Assembly: GCA_005239465.1 (NCBI GenBank)
Contig: SPAW01000054.1
Span: 1-40,237, forward strand
DNA: 40,237 nt
Source of the DNA: Nitrospira sp.
GTDB taxonomy: Bacteria; Nitrospirota; Nitrospiria; Nitrospirales; Nitrospiraceae
Direction of reading: 5' to 3'
Part shown: piece after piece, positions 9,143 to 17,934 of the stretch
Position numbering within the stretch: position 1 is the stretch's first letter
Layout of the letters: each line of letters starts with the position of its first letter
Position numbers and translations under genes: made by a program
Notes under the pieces: generated by a model
The model's input: only the letters and a program-made list of their open reading frames with translations
Told to the model about the DNA's origin: nothing
Databases searched by the model: none

Positions 9143-9588
9143 ATCTCCATGATTTGACGCCAGCGAGAGGCGCGAAGAAGCGACGGAAACGTATCGGTCG
9201 TGGGCCTGGTTCCGGTCACGGGAAGACCGCGACCAAGGGACACAAGGGACTCTTGGCTCGATCCGGTGGGGGAAAGCGGCCTGGTTTTGAAGGAGGCCAG
9301 ATGCCGTTGGTCCGCCGACTCCCGAAGTTCGGCTTTACGAACCCCTTCCGCACGGAGTATGCCATCGTCAACGTGAAGAGCTTTGAAAGGTGGACGGGAG
9401 ACAAGACGATTACTCCGCAAGCGATGGTGGATGCCGGATTGGTGAAGCGGAAAAAGCTGCCGATCAAAATTCTTGGCAACGGAGAGCTGAAAAAGTCTCT
9501 CGTCATTCAAGCCCATAAGTTCAGCAAGTCCGCAGAGGCGAAGATTCAAGCGGCTGGAGGGAGAGTCGAGGTTATCGGCGGTGTTTGA
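9139..9588 (+). CDS. rplO: 50S ribosomal protein L15
   Basis: A 149-residue L15. [20 protein letters not shown], the glycine-rich [18 protein letters not shown] segment and [18 protein letters not shown] are the conserved N-terminal rRNA-binding tail. The C-terminal [17 protein letters not shown] is the globular end. It overlaps rpmD by 4 bases and secY by 8, in the universal rplO-secY order. Confidence 0.97.
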   Translation: MNLHDLTPARGAKKRRKRIGRGPGSGHGKTATKGHKGLLARSGGGKRPGFEGGQMPLVRRLPKFGFTNPFRTEYAIVNVKSFERWTGDKTITPQAMVDAGLVKRKKLPIKILGNGELKKSLVIQAHKFSKSAEAKIQAAGGRVEVIGGV

Positions 9589-10900
9589 GCGACTCCTGAC
9601 CAGTGTTCAGAATATCTTCAAGATCCCCGAGCTTCGTACTCGCCTCCTGTTCACGCTCGGGATGCTCGTTGTGTACCGCGTTGGGGCTCATATCCCCACT
9701 CCCGGTATCAACGGCGAGGCCCTCTCCGAGTTTTTGCAGAAACAGGGCGGCTCGCTGCTCGGGTTCCTGGATATTTTTTCAGGCGGGTCGCTGTCCCGCT
9801 TGACGATCTTTGCGCTGGGCATCATGCCCTATATTAGCGCGTCGATTATTCTCCAGCTGCTGACGGTGGTCGTCCCGCATCTCTCCAAGCTGGCGAAAGA
9901 GGGTGAACGGGGCCGCAAGAAGATCATCCAATACACGCGATTCGGGACGATCGGCATTGCGCTGATTCAGGGGTTCGGCATCGCGGTCGGACTGGAGCAG
10001 ATGAATCAAGGCGCGTTCGTGCTCGATAAGGGGTGGGCCTTCCGACTAATGACGGTGATCACCTTGACTGCCGGCACGGGCTTCTTGATGTGGTTGGGTG
10101 AGCAGATTACCGAGCGAGGGATCGGGAACGGGATCTCATTGATCATTTTCGCCGGTATCGTGGCGCGATTGCCGGCGGCGGTGGCTCAGACGTTCGATCT
10201 CTACAAGGTCGGGCAGCTCAACATTGTGTTACTCGTGGCCTTGGCGGCGCTGATGGTCGCCGTGGTTGCGGCAATCGTGTTTTTGGAAAGCGGCCGCCGG
10301 AAGATTCCCGTGCAATATGCAAAGCGTGTCATCGGGCGGCGTGTATATGGAGGACAGAGTACGCACATTCCTTTGAAGATCAACACGGCGGGTGTCATCC
10401 CCCCGATTTTCGCCTCTTCCATCATTGCGTTTCCCGCCACTATTGCAGGGTTCTTTGAAACGCCGTGGGTGAAGGCGATTGGAACGCAGCTGGCGCCAGG
10501 GTCGTTGCTCTACACATTGATGTACGTCGGGCTCATTCTTTTTTTCTGTTTCTTTTACACGGCTGTTGTCCTCAACCCGGTGGATATGGCCGACAATATG
10601 AAGAAGTATGGGGGATTTATCCCTGGCATCCGACCCGGGCAACGGACCTCGGACTATATCTATAATGTGTTGACGAAGATTACATTTGCGGGGGCCATTT
10701 ATCTGGCCATCGTGTGCGTCATTCCGGAATTCTTGATTTACAAGCTGAATGTTCCGTTCTATTTCGGTGGGACCTCCTTGTTGATCGTGATCGGAGTGGG
10801 GCTTGATACCGCACAGCAGATCGAATCCCATATGTTGATGCGCAACTACGAGGGATTTTTGGGTAAAGGCATGGCCCCGTTGCGCGGAAGAAGCGGATAA
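9581..10900 (+). CDS. secY: Preprotein translocase subunit SecY
   Basis: A 439-residue polytopic membrane protein, the channel of the general secretion pathway. About ten hydrophobic segments are visible. The family motifs are present: VYRVGAHIPTPGI after helix 1, the plug region with SGGSLSRLTIFALGIMPYISASI, and the RKKIIQYTRFGTI cytoplasmic loop. The PVQYAKRV-type motif (KIPVQYAKRVIGRR) near residue 245 lies in a cytoplasmic loop that contacts the ribosome and SecA. The GTG start at 9581 lies within the end of rplO. SecE and SecG are not in this window. Confidence 0.97.
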   Translation: MFERLLTSVQNIFKIPELRTRLLFTLGMLVVYRVGAHIPTPGINGEALSEFLQKQGGSLLGFLDIFSGGSLSRLTIFALGIMPYISASIILQLLTVVVPHLSKLAKEGERGRKKIIQYTRFGTIGIALIQGFGIAVGLEQMNQGAFVLDKGWAFRLMTVITLTAGTGFLMWLGEQITERGIGNGISLIIFAGIVARLPAAVAQTFDLYKVGQLNIVLLVALAALMVAVVAAIVFLESGRRKIPVQYAKRVIGRRVYGGQSTHIPLKINTAGVIPPIFASSIIAFPATIAGFFETPWVKAIGTQLAPGSLLYTLMYVGLILFFCFFYTAVVLNPVDMADNMKKYGGFIPGIRPGQRTSDYIYNVLTKITFAGAIYLAIVCVIPEFLIYKLNVPFYFGGTSLLIVIGVGLDTAQQIESHMLMRNYEGFLGKGMAPLRGRSG

Positions 10901-10906
10901 CGGTTT

Positions 10907-11563
10907 ATGCAGCTCGTGTTTCTCGGCGCTCCCGGTGTTGGTAAGGGCACTCAAGCTGATAAAGTTGCGGCGCAGTATGGTGTCCTGAAGATTTCAACTG
11001 GAGATTTGCTGCGAGAGGCGGTCCGCAATCACACTAAACTTGGCCTCGAGGCCAAGGAGTATATGGATCAGGGGAAGCTGGTCCCGGATTCGGTGGTGAT
11101 CGGTTTGGTGCGTGACAAGTTGGCCGACCCAAGCTACGCGAAGGGATTTATCCTTGATGGGTTTCCAAGGACGGTTCCCCAAGCAGAAGAGCTTGGGAAA
11201 GTGCTTAACGAACGAGGCGTTTATCTGGATCGCGTGATCAATTTTCAAGTTTCTCGCGAGGATGTCGCAAAACGACTGAGCGGGCGACGAAGTTGTCCAA
11301 AATGCCAGGCGACGTATCATGTGGATTGTGCACCCTCAAAGAAAGACGGCCTGTGCGATCGGTGCGGCGAAGCGTTGGTTCAGCGAAGTGATGATCAGCG
11401 AGAGGCGATTGAGACGCGGCTGCGAGTGTATGAGGAGCAGACGGCCCCGCTGATCAGCTTCTATGAGAGAAAAAATATGTTGTCGCATCTCGATGGCGGG
11501 GGAGCCGTTGAGTCGGTGTATCAGAGTCTGACGAAAGTGCTGACAGCATACAACATGGCATGA
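10907..11563 (+). CDS. adk: Adenylate kinase, zinc-binding LID type
   Basis: A 218-residue long-form adenylate kinase that converts ATP and AMP to two ADP. The P-loop GAPGVGKGTQ is at residues 7-16, the AMP-binding ISTGDLLRE follows, and DGFPRTVPQAE is near residue 84. The LID domain holds four cysteines (CPKC and later C-x2-C in LCDRCGEAL), so it should bind zinc rather than use the hydrogen-bond network of the E. coli enzyme. It sits between secY and map in the classical spc-to-alpha order, and its stop overlaps the start of map by 4 bases. Confidence 0.97.
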   Translation: MQLVFLGAPGVGKGTQADKVAAQYGVLKISTGDLLREAVRNHTKLGLEAKEYMDQGKLVPDSVVIGLVRDKLADPSYAKGFILDGFPRTVPQAEELGKVLNERGVYLDRVINFQVSREDVAKRLSGRRSCPKCQATYHVDCAPSKKDGLCDRCGEALVQRSDDQREAIETRLRVYEEQTAPLISFYERKNMLSHLDGGGAVESVYQSLTKVLTAYNMA

Positions 11564-12324
11564 TCATTCTGAAAACGCCTGCTGAAATCGAAGTCATGGC
11601 AGAGGCGTCGAGAGTGGTTGCTGAGGTGCTGGAGATCGTTCGGAAGGAAATTTGTCCAGGCGTCAGCACCGATGACTTAGATCGTCTTGCCGAGGAGGCG
11701 ATTCGGGTTAGAGGGGGGATTCCGGCGTTTAAGGGATACCGAAGTTATCCTAAAACCCTCTGTGCATCAGTGAATGAGCAGGTCGTTCATGGAATCCCCT
11801 CAAAGCGGAAGCTCAAGGATGGGGACATCATTGGGCTGGATCTCGGCGCCATCGTCGGCGGGTTTTATGGTGACTCGGCGGTGACGGTGGCTGTCGGTCG
11901 GATTCCCGAGGGGACCGCCAAGCTGGTTCAGGTAACGAAAGAGGCGCTCTATTTGGGAATTAAGCAGGCGGTTGTCGGCAATCGGCTGACGGATATTTCC
12001 CATGCTGTTCAACGTCACGTTGAATCCGCGGGATACTCGGTCGTCACAGAGTTTGTCGGACATGGGATTGGCCGGCAGTTACATGAAGAGCCGCAGGTGC
12101 CCAACTACGGGAAACCTGGACAGGGGCCACGATTGCAGCCGGGGATGGTGCTGGCAATCGAACCTATGGTGAATATGGGTGGGAGTGCTGTGCGGGTCCT
12201 TGAGGATCGGTGGACAGCCGTAACAGCAGATGGAAGTTTGTCTGCCCACTTCGAACATACTATTGCGATACAGCCGAGTGGCCCGGCCCGTGTTCTGAGC
12301 GAGCTCACAGAAGGCTCAGCGTAA
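11560..12324 (+). CDS. map: Methionine aminopeptidase, type I
   Basis: A 254-residue type I enzyme that removes the initiator methionine from nascent proteins. The five metal ligands can be placed: D in [11 protein letters not shown] in [11 protein letters not shown] in [13 protein letters not shown] in [11 protein letters not shown] and E in AHFEHTIAI. There is no N-terminal zinc-finger extension. The start overlaps adk, and infA follows 26 bases later, the usual neighbour order. Confidence is high because all ligands are intact. Confidence 0.97.
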   Translation: MIILKTPAEIEVMAEASRVVAEVLEIVRKEICPGVSTDDLDRLAEEAIRVRGGIPAFKGYRSYPKTLCASVNEQVVHGIPSKRKLKDGDIIGLDLGAIVGGFYGDSAVTVAVGRIPEGTAKLVQVTKEALYLGIKQAVVGNRLTDISHAVQRHVESAGYSVVTEFVGHGIGRQLHEEPQVPNYGKPGQGPRLQPGMVLAIEPMVNMGGSAVRVLEDRWTAVTADGSLSAHFEHTIAIQPSGPARVLSELTEGSA

Positions 12325-12350
12325 GTCATCAGGAAAGAAAACAGGAGTAC

Positions 12351-12569
12351 GTGGCGAAAGAAGACATTATCGAAGTACAAGGCTCCGTTTCGGAGACATT
12401 GCCTAATGCGATGTTTCGGGTGAAGCTCGATAATGGCCATGTGATCTTAGCGCACATATCAGGAAAAATGCGGATGCACTTTATTCGCATTCTACCCGGC
12501 GACAAGGTGACGGTGGAAATGTCGCCCTACGATTTGACCAGGGGCCGTATTACCTATCGTTTCAAGTAG
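12351..12569 (+). CDS. infA: Translation initiation factor IF-1
   Basis: A 72-residue S1-like OB-fold protein of exactly normal IF-1 length. It begins with a GTG at 12351 after CAGGAG and reads [20 protein letters not shown], with the conserved [19 protein letters not shown]. The open frame continues far upstream into map; that part is rejected. IF-1 occupies the A site during initiation. It precedes rpmJ, as in most bacteria. Confidence 0.97.
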   Translation: MAKEDIIEVQGSVSETLPNAMFRVKLDNGHVILAHISGKMRMHFIRILPGDKVTVEMSPYDLTRGRITYRFK

Positions 12570-12587
12570 TGGGAGCATTAAGTCCTT

Positions 12588-12701
12588 ATGAAAGTCAAAT
12601 CATCGGTGAAGCCAATTTGTGCAAAATGCAAGGTCGTTCGTCGACGAGGGGTGGTTAGGATTCTGTGCGATAACCCTCGCCATAAACAGCGCCAGGGGTG
12701 A
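12588..12701 (+). CDS. rpmJ: 50S ribosomal protein L36, zinc type
   Basis: A 37-residue protein that is easily missed by length filters. It reads [20 protein letters not shown] and then [17 protein letters not shown]. The C-x2-C, later C and H ligands form the zinc ribbon of the C+ form of L36. A GGGAG motif lies 12 bases before the ATG. Position between infA and rpsM is universal for this gene, which adds support. Confidence 0.96.
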   Translation: MKVKSSVKPICAKCKVVRRRGVVRILCDNPRHKQRQG

Positions 12702-12767
12702 TTTTGTTCGCGGGGCTGGATCGGGATTGTAGCCTGCGATCAGCGAAGAAAGGATTAACAGGACATC

Positions 12768-13163
12768 ATGGCACGTATTGCTGGCGTGGATTTACCGAGA
12801 AATAAGCGAGCCGACATCGGTTTGACCTACATTTATGGAATCGGACGGGCGGCCGCTTTGCAGATTCTCAAGGGAGCCGGTGTCGATGGGGCGGTCCGCG
12901 TCAAGGACCTAAGCGAAGACAAGATTGTCAAGCTGCGCGAGATCATTGAGCGCGATTATCGGGTTGAGGGCGATCTCCGCAAGGAGGTCTCACTGAATAT
13001 CAAGCGGTTGATCGATACGGGCACCTACCGAGGTTTGCGTCATCGTAAAGGGTTGCCTGTGAGGGGACAGCGGACCAAGACCAATGCCAGGACAAGAAAA
13101 GGACGGCGGTCTGGCGCCGGGAGCAAACCAAGACCGACGACGAAGGCGGCGACAGGCGCATAA
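12768..13163 (+). CDS. rpsM: 30S ribosomal protein S13
   Basis: A 131-residue S13. [27 protein letters not shown] at the start and [28 protein letters not shown] near the C-terminus are diagnostic. The very basic tail reaches the P-site tRNA. It opens the alpha-operon part of the cluster (rpsM-rpsK-rpsD-rpoA-rplQ). The 66-base gap after rpmJ is the place where a leader element could lie, but no clear hairpin is seen. Confidence 0.97.
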   Translation: MARIAGVDLPRNKRADIGLTYIYGIGRAAALQILKGAGVDGAVRVKDLSEDKIVKLREIIERDYRVEGDLRKEVSLNIKRLIDTGTYRGLRHRKGLPVRGQRTKTNARTRKGRRSGAGSKPRPTTKAATGA

Positions 13164-13191
13164 CTCTCTGAATGTGAGGTAAGGAGTTCGT

Positions 13192-13575
13192 ATGAGTGTC
13201 AAGAAGGGTAAGAAGAAAGAACGTCGGATCGTCCAGAGCGGAGTCGCTCACGTTCAGGCCTCGTTCAATAATACTATTGTGACGATTACCGACATGAGCG
13301 GGAACACTGTGGTCTGGGCCAGCGCGGGGAACCAAGGCTTCAAGGGTTCCCGGAAGAGCACTCCCTTTGCCGCGCAGCGGGCCGGAGAAGCCGCAGCCCG
13401 CAAAGCTATGGAAAGCGGTATGCGACAAGTCGATGTCTATGTGAACGGACCCGGCTCCGGTCGTGAATCGGCGATTCGCTCGCTTCAAGGGGCAGGTCTG
13501 CGGATTAACCTGATTCGAGATGTAACCCCGATTCCGCATAACGGATGCCGGCCGCCGAAGCGACGGCGGGTGTAA
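13192..13575 (+). CDS. rpsK: 30S ribosomal protein S11
   Basis: A 127-residue S11. It reads [22 protein letters not shown], with [20 protein letters not shown] and the invariant ending [17 protein letters not shown]11 lies on the platform beside the E site. The ATG at 13192 follows GAGGTAAGGAG. It is 28 bases after rpsM. Confidence 0.98.
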   Translation: MSVKKGKKKERRIVQSGVAHVQASFNNTIVTITDMSGNTVVWASAGNQGFKGSRKSTPFAAQRAGEAAARKAMESGMRQVDVYVNGPGSGRESAIRSLQGAGLRINLIRDVTPIPHNGCRPPKRRRV

Positions 13576-13656
13576 GCAAGGACGAAAGAAACATCGGATT
13601 GAGTAATAACCCTGGGCACGCGCAGAGGCATGTGTCCGGTAACCGGAGGTAGAGAA

Positions 13657-14283
13657 GTGGCAAAGTATCGTGGTCCTGTCTGTCGGTTGTGTCGGCGAGA
13701 GGGTGAGAAGCTCTTTCTCAAAGGCACACGCTGCATGACGGAAAAATGTGCCATCGAGCGGCGGAGCTATCCGCCTGGTCAGCACGGACAGGGTCGTCAG
13801 CGAACCTCCGACTATAGCCTCCAGTTGCGTGAAAAACAGAAGCTGCGGCGGATCTATGGTCTTCAGGAACGTCAATTCCGCGGAGTGTTCGAGCGGGCCG
13901 AGCGGCAAACCGGCGTCACGGGCGATGCGCTGCTGCGTTTACTCGAGTGCCGTCTTGACAATGTCGCGTATCGATTGGGGTTTGGTGCTTCGCGCAAACA
14001 GGCTCGTCAGGTTGTGAGTCATGGTCATCTCACGATGAATGGGAAAAAGATCACCGTCGCTGGTGCGCTCGTGAAGGCAGGAGATGTGATTGAAGTTCGT
14101 GAGCGGAGCCGGAACCTGGCTGCGATCCAAGCGGCGTTGGAATCCGTCGACAGCCGAGGGATACCCGATTGGCTTGAACTCGATAAGGGAGCGTTCAAGG
14201 GTATTGTGCGCGCGTTGCCGGCCAAAGAACAGATAACGCTGCCGGTGAACGAGCAGATGGTTGTGGAATTGTATTCTCGATAG
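13657..14283 (+). CDS. rpsD: 30S ribosomal protein S4, zinc-binding form
   Basis: A 208-residue S4 from the GTG at 13657, after a GGAGGT at 13645-13650. The frame is open nine codons further upstream, but only 13657 gives the standard AKYRGPVCRLCRREG start. Four N-terminal cysteines (CRLC, then C and C in TRCMTEKC) indicate the zinc form. The S4 RNA-binding domain follows, with RLDNVAYRLGF and GHLTMNGKKI. S4 is a primary 16S rRNA binder and the repressor of the alpha operon in E. coli. Confidence 0.96.
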   Translation: MAKYRGPVCRLCRREGEKLFLKGTRCMTEKCAIERRSYPPGQHGQGRQRTSDYSLQLREKQKLRRIYGLQERQFRGVFERAERQTGVTGDALLRLLECRLDNVAYRLGFGASRKQARQVVSHGHLTMNGKKITVAGALVKAGDVIEVRERSRNLAAIQAALESVDSRGIPDWLELDKGAFKGIVRALPAKEQITLPVNEQMVVELYSR

Positions 14284-14369
14284 CCATTGGTCTGGTAGAG
14301 CGGTACTGTTTCGTAGGACAAAGCGTTCTATCAGTGTGCTAATCACTCGATGGTAATGAAGGGGGAGTC

Positions 14370-15371
14370 ATGATCAAAGCGATGAAAGACTTTCAGGTCC
14401 CGATGCGGGTGGAAGTCGATAAGGATGCGCATTCCCCAACATTCGGCAGATTCACCACCGAGGCGTTTGAGCGGGGGTTTGGCACCACGATCGGAAACGC
14501 CCTCCGGCGTGTCTTGCTATCGTCCCTCACGGGCGCTGCAGTCACCACGGTGAAGATCGAAGGGGTGGTGCACGAGTTTTCAACGATTTCCGGCGTCACG
14601 GAAGATGTGACGGCCATTATCCTGAACATCAAGAGCCTGCGGCTGGCGCTCCATACGGACAAACCGAAGACCATTCGTTTGAAGAAGAAAGGGCCTGGTG
14701 AAGCCAAGGGATCCGACATCATTCACGATGCCGATGTCACAATTCTCACTCCGGATTTGCATATCGCCACGCTGGATAAGGATGCGACCCTGGATGTTGA
14801 AATGACGATCAAGCACGGGCGCGGGTACGTTCCTGCTGAGCGCAACAAAGAGGAAGGATTGCCGATCGGCGTGATTGCCATCGATTCTGTCTTCTCCCCG
14901 ATCAAGCGGGTGAATTTCCATGTCGAAAATGCACGGGTTGGTCGCATGACCGACTATGACAAGCTGACCATGGAGATCTGGACCGATGCCACCATCAGTC
15001 CGCGCGATGCCCTATCCACCGCTGCCGGCATACTGCGCGAACATCTAGATATCTTCATCAATCCAGAGGAGCGCAGTGAAGGAAAGAGCGAAGCTGGGTA
15101 CGAAGAATCTCAGCGTGAGGTGAACAAGAATCTCTCCCGCAGCGTGAACGAGTTGGAATTGTCTGTTCGTGCGGCCAATTGTTTGAAGAATGCCAACATC
15201 AAGACGATTGCGGATCTGGTGCAGAAGTCGGAAGGGGAGATGCTGAGGACGAAGAACTTCGGGAAGAAGTCTCTCAACGAGATCAAGGAAATATTGTCGG
15301 AAATGGGGCTATCGCTGGGCACTAAGGTGGATGCGACCTCACCTCACAATGGGAGCCCGAAGTCAGAGTAA
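14370..15371 (+). CDS. rpoA: DNA-directed RNA polymerase subunit alpha
   Basis: A 333-residue alpha subunit. The N-terminal dimerisation domain has [22 protein letters not shown] and the [11 protein letters not shown] motif. A conserved [10 protein letters not shown] segment follows near residue 150, and the C-terminal domain has [21 protein letters not shown] and [14 protein letters not shown], which bind promoter UP elements and activators. The ATG at 14370 follows GGGGGAG. It lies between rpsD and rplQ as in the standard alpha operon. Confidence 0.98.
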   Translation: MIKAMKDFQVPMRVEVDKDAHSPTFGRFTTEAFERGFGTTIGNALRRVLLSSLTGAAVTTVKIEGVVHEFSTISGVTEDVTAIILNIKSLRLALHTDKPKTIRLKKKGPGEAKGSDIIHDADVTILTPDLHIATLDKDATLDVEMTIKHGRGYVPAERNKEEGLPIGVIAIDSVFSPIKRVNFHVENARVGRMTDYDKLTMEIWTDATISPRDALSTAAGILREHLDIFINPEERSEGKSEAGYEESQREVNKNLSRSVNELELSVRAANCLKNANIKTIADLVQKSEGEMLRTKNFGKKSLNEIKEILSEMGLSLGTKVDATSPHNGSPKSE

Positions 15372-15393
15372 TTCTTGAGCCAAGGGGAACGCT

Positions 15394-15825
15394 GTGCGAC
15401 ACAGGAAAAAAGGTCGACAACTCGGGCGGCAAACGAAGCATCGATGGGCCTTGTTTCGCAATCTCGTGACGTCCTTGCTGGACCACGATCGGATCGAGAC
15501 CACGGATGCAAAAGCCAAAGAAATACGTGGGTTCACCGATCGCATGATTACGCTTGGAAAGGAAGGGACGCTTTCCGCGCGCCGCCGTGCCCTCGGATTT
15601 CTGCGTAGCAAAGCCGTCGTGTCAAAACTGTTCAGCGACGTTGCCGGGCGCTTCAAGGATCGTTCCGGAGGGTATACCCGGATCGTGAAAACTCGTCGGC
15701 GCATTGGGGATGCTGCTGAGATGGTTGCCATTGAGTTGGTCTCACGCGCAGAGTCGTCGACAAAGAAGAAGTCGGCGGCTGCACCCGCTCAGCCTCCTGC
15801 GGGCGAGTCTGTAAAATCAGCATAG
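15394..15825 (+). CDS. rplQ: 50S ribosomal protein L17
   Basis: A 143-residue L17. RHRKKGRQLGRQTKHRWAL at the N-terminus and RFKDRSGGYTRIVKTRRRIGDAAEMVAIELV near the C-terminus are family features. The last 25 residues form a serine/alanine/proline-rich tail that varies in the family. GTG start at 15394 after AAGGGGA. It is the last gene of the ribosomal block and is followed by a strong terminator. Confidence 0.97.
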   Translation: MRHRKKGRQLGRQTKHRWALFRNLVTSLLDHDRIETTDAKAKEIRGFTDRMITLGKEGTLSARRRALGFLRSKAVVSKLFSDVAGRFKDRSGGYTRIVKTRRRIGDAAEMVAIELVSRAESSTKKKSAAAPAQPPAGESVKSA

Positions 15826-15860
15826 TTTCTGGAAAGACACGCTACCCGTATATGTACGTG

Positions 15861-15902
15861 AATCGACTCCCACGTGGAGACACGTGGGAGTCGATTTATT
15901 TT
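15861..15902 (+). terminator. Rho-independent terminator closing the ribosomal block
   Basis: A perfect 16-bp inverted repeat (15861-15876 and 15881-15896) with a GAGA tetraloop is followed by a T-rich tail reading TTTATTTT. The stem includes CGACTCCCACGTG. It lies 36 bases after the rplQ stop and before the lptC promoter candidate, so it separates the two transcription units. Confidence 0.93.
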
Positions 15903-15919
15903 CAGATCCCCGCAGGACG

Positions 15920-15948
15920 TTTACTTGCCCCACCATGCATGCTACTAT
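15920..15948 (+). promoter_or_regulatory. Candidate sigma-70 type promoter for lptC
   Basis: TTTACT (15920-15925) and TACTAT (15943-15948) are separated by 17 bases; each hexamer matches four of six consensus positions. It lies just after the ribosomal terminator and 46 bases before the chosen lptC start, which is where a promoter for the envelope block is expected. The match alone is weak. Confidence 0.4.
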
Positions 15949-15993
15949 CGTGCCAGGTTCATTTGGGATCTATATCAGGAGAATTCCTATCGC

Positions 15994-16566
15994 ATGTGGG
16001 AGCTTGTAGCGAGGCGAACACTTCTCGCGTTGAGTGTGTTCTTAGCGGCGTTTCTAGGCTATCTCCTCTTCTTGAATACGGATTCAGTTCCCACCAGCCA
16101 GCCGGCATCCCTAGGATCGATTGAACAAGCGGATGCCAAGATTTCAGAGTTTACCTTTACGCAGTCGAAAGGCGATGTCATTCAGTGGCAAGTCCAGGCC
16201 AAACAGGCACGGTTGTTTGAGCGGGAGAAGCGGGCGTTGCTAAGCGAAGTTGATGTCACGCTCTATGGCGTGAAAGGTAAGGAACTGACCGTGTCTGGTG
16301 AGGAGGGAACGCTCGACACCGCGACGAAGAATTTCGTGTTGGCCAATCGGGTGGATCCGCTTGTAGTCGAAACCGGGAGCGGATACACCATTTATACGAA
16401 CCACCTGGTCTGGACGGATGACACGAAAGAAATTCGTACGGATGATCCTGTCCGCATTGTCGGCCATGGACTTGAGGTGACGGGGCGTGGATTGCTCGGT
16501 CGGATGGAGTCGGAAGAATTTGAGGTTTTAGAAGATGTTCATGTGCATCTATCTCCTGCTTCTTAA
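15994..16566 (+). CDS. lptC: LPS export protein LptC
   Basis: A 190-residue inner-membrane anchored periplasmic protein of the LptC/YrbK family. It starts with one transmembrane helix (residues 7-26, rich in L, A and F) and continues as a beta-rich domain with KGDVIQWQVQAKQA and DGV-like repeats that fit the jelly-roll fold. LptC accepts lipopolysaccharide from the LptB2FG extractor and passes it to LptA. The frame runs 40 codons upstream through the terminator and promoter; the ATG at 15994 with a CAGGAGA site gives the expected short cytoplasmic N-terminus. Family assignment rests on fold-like pattern and on lptA/lptB next to it. Confidence 0.85.
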   Translation: MWELVARRTLLALSVFLAAFLGYLLFLNTDSVPTSQPASLGSIEQADAKISEFTFTQSKGDVIQWQVQAKQARLFEREKRALLSEVDVTLYGVKGKELTVSGEEGTLDTATKNFVLANRVDPLVVETGSGYTIYTNHLVWTDDTKEIRTDDPVRIVGHGLEVTGRGLLGRMESEEFEVLEDVHVHLSPAS

Positions 16567-17137
16567 TGCTCTTGTGCTTGGAGCCTTGTCAGTTGCACAC
16601 CCAGCTGAATCCGGGTTTCCGAAGAAGAGCGGAGAAGCATCTGCCGTCTCGACGACCATTACGTCCAAGAAGATGACGGTGCGAAACCAAGACAGCCAGG
16701 CGGTGTTTGAAGGAGCGGTCGTGCTAACCAGAGGGCCGCTCATCGTCTATTCGGATAAGATGGTTGTGCTGTTCCATTCGCAGAGTAATGATGCCGAGCA
16801 GTCGACATCGGGAGGGCGGGATCCCAGTGATCAGGCCAAGAGTCCCCCGCCACCCAAAAGGACTGATGCGATGCCGATGGTGTCGAATCGTTCGGTGAGT
16901 CGGATCGAGGCGACGGGCCACGTCAAGATAGAGAAAGATAATGGCAACGCAACTTGTCAGAAGGCGGTGTATTTCAGCGACGACGAGAAGATTGTCCTGA
17001 CGGGCGACCCAGTGGCTTGGGAGAAGGGGACGCGTGTCAGCGGCAAGCAGATTACGATATATCTGGCCGAAGAGCGGAGTGTCGTAGAGGGAGGATCTCA
17101 CGTCCGTATTGAGGGCGAGGGGAAGAGCGCGCCATGA
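16535..17137 (+). CDS. lptA: LPS transport periplasmic protein LptA
   Basis: A 200-residue protein with a signal peptide (residues 1-24, ending near VAHPAES) and an OstA-like domain: [26 protein letters not shown], the later [26 protein letters not shown], and [16 protein letters not shown]. LptA forms the periplasmic bridge that carries lipopolysaccharide to the outer membrane. A proline/serine-rich insert of about 30 residues interrupts the domain around residues 85-112. It overlaps lptC by 32 bases and lptB by 4. Confidence 0.88.
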   Translation: MFMCIYLLLLNALVLGALSVAHPAESGFPKKSGEASAVSTTITSKKMTVRNQDSQAVFEGAVVLTRGPLIVYSDKMVVLFHSQSNDAEQSTSGGRDPSDQAKSPPPPKRTDAMPMVSNRSVSRIEATGHVKIEKDNGNATCQKAVYFSDDEKIVLTGDPVAWEKGTRVSGKQITIYLAEERSVVEGGSHVRIEGEGKSAP

Positions 17138-17916
17138 CTCAGGGGGTTCACGCAGACTCAGAACCGCTCGCCGACTCGGCTTCGGCAAAGCGCGTGGAAT
17201 GTCTACGGGCCAGCGGGCTCATGAAGAGTTTCCGAGGCCGCAAGGTCGTCAAGGGTGTTGCGATTGAGGTGCGCGCCGGTGAGGTGGTGGGACTCTTGGG
17301 CCCGAACGGAGCGGGCAAGACGACGATTTTCGACATGATTGTGGGGTTGTGCCAACCGGATGAAGGAGAAATTACCTTTAATGGCGAGTCCGTGACCGAT
17401 CTGCCGATGTACAAGCGAGCGCGGCGGGGGATCGGCTATCTGCCGCAAGAGTCTTCGGTCTTTCGCCGGCTTTCAGTAGAACATAATGTCTTGGCGATCT
17501 TGGAAATGCTGGGGTATGCTCGTGAAGAACGAGCTCAGCGGGTGGATGCGTTACTAAAAGAGTTAGACCTCCTGCATATTCGCGAGAGTATGGCCTATGC
17601 GCTTTCAGGGGGAGAGCGACGGCGTTTGGAAGTCACCCGTGCATTAGCCACTACTCCTTCTTTCATGCTGTTAGACGAGCCGTTTGCCGGGATTGACCCC
17701 ATTGCCGTGGCGGATATTCAGCAGATCATTACGCGATTGAAGGAAAAAGGGATTGGTATTCTGATTACTGATCACAATGTGCAGGAGACGCTCTCGATCG
17801 TCGATCGGGCGTACATCATCAATGAAGGATTGATCTTGGAATCGGGGCCTCCCGAGGCCATCGTCAAGAGCGAAACAGCCCGCGCGGTATACCTCGGAGA
17901 ACGGTTCAAGTTGTAG
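17134..17916 (+). CDS. lptB: LPS export ABC transporter ATP-binding protein LptB
   Basis: A 260-residue ABC ATPase. Walker A is GPNGAGKTT (about residues 55-63), the Q-loop is in [14 protein letters not shown], the signature is LSGGERRR, Walker B is [12 protein letters not shown] and the H-loop is [10 protein letters not shown]. The FRRLSVEHN and [13 protein letters not shown] sequences are typical of LptB rather than of amino acid transporters. It drives extraction of lipopolysaccharide from the inner membrane with LptF and LptG, which are not in the window. The first 25 residues form an extra acidic segment not usual in the family. Confidence 0.94.
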   Translation: MTQGVHADSEPLADSASAKRVECLRASGLMKSFRGRKVVKGVAIEVRAGEVVGLLGPNGAGKTTIFDMIVGLCQPDEGEITFNGESVTDLPMYKRARRGIGYLPQESSVFRRLSVEHNVLAILEMLGYAREERAQRVDALLKELDLLHIRESMAYALSGGERRRLEVTRALATTPSFMLLDEPFAGIDPIAVADIQQIITRLKEKGIGILITDHNVQETLSIVDRAYIINEGLILESGPPEAIVKSETARAVYLGERFKL

Positions 17917-17934
17917 CGGAGTAGGTTGTTTGCA

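Noticed and set aside
15874-15993. Upstream extension of lptC
   Set aside because: It would run through the terminator hairpin and the promoter candidate, and it delays the membrane anchor by 40 residues.
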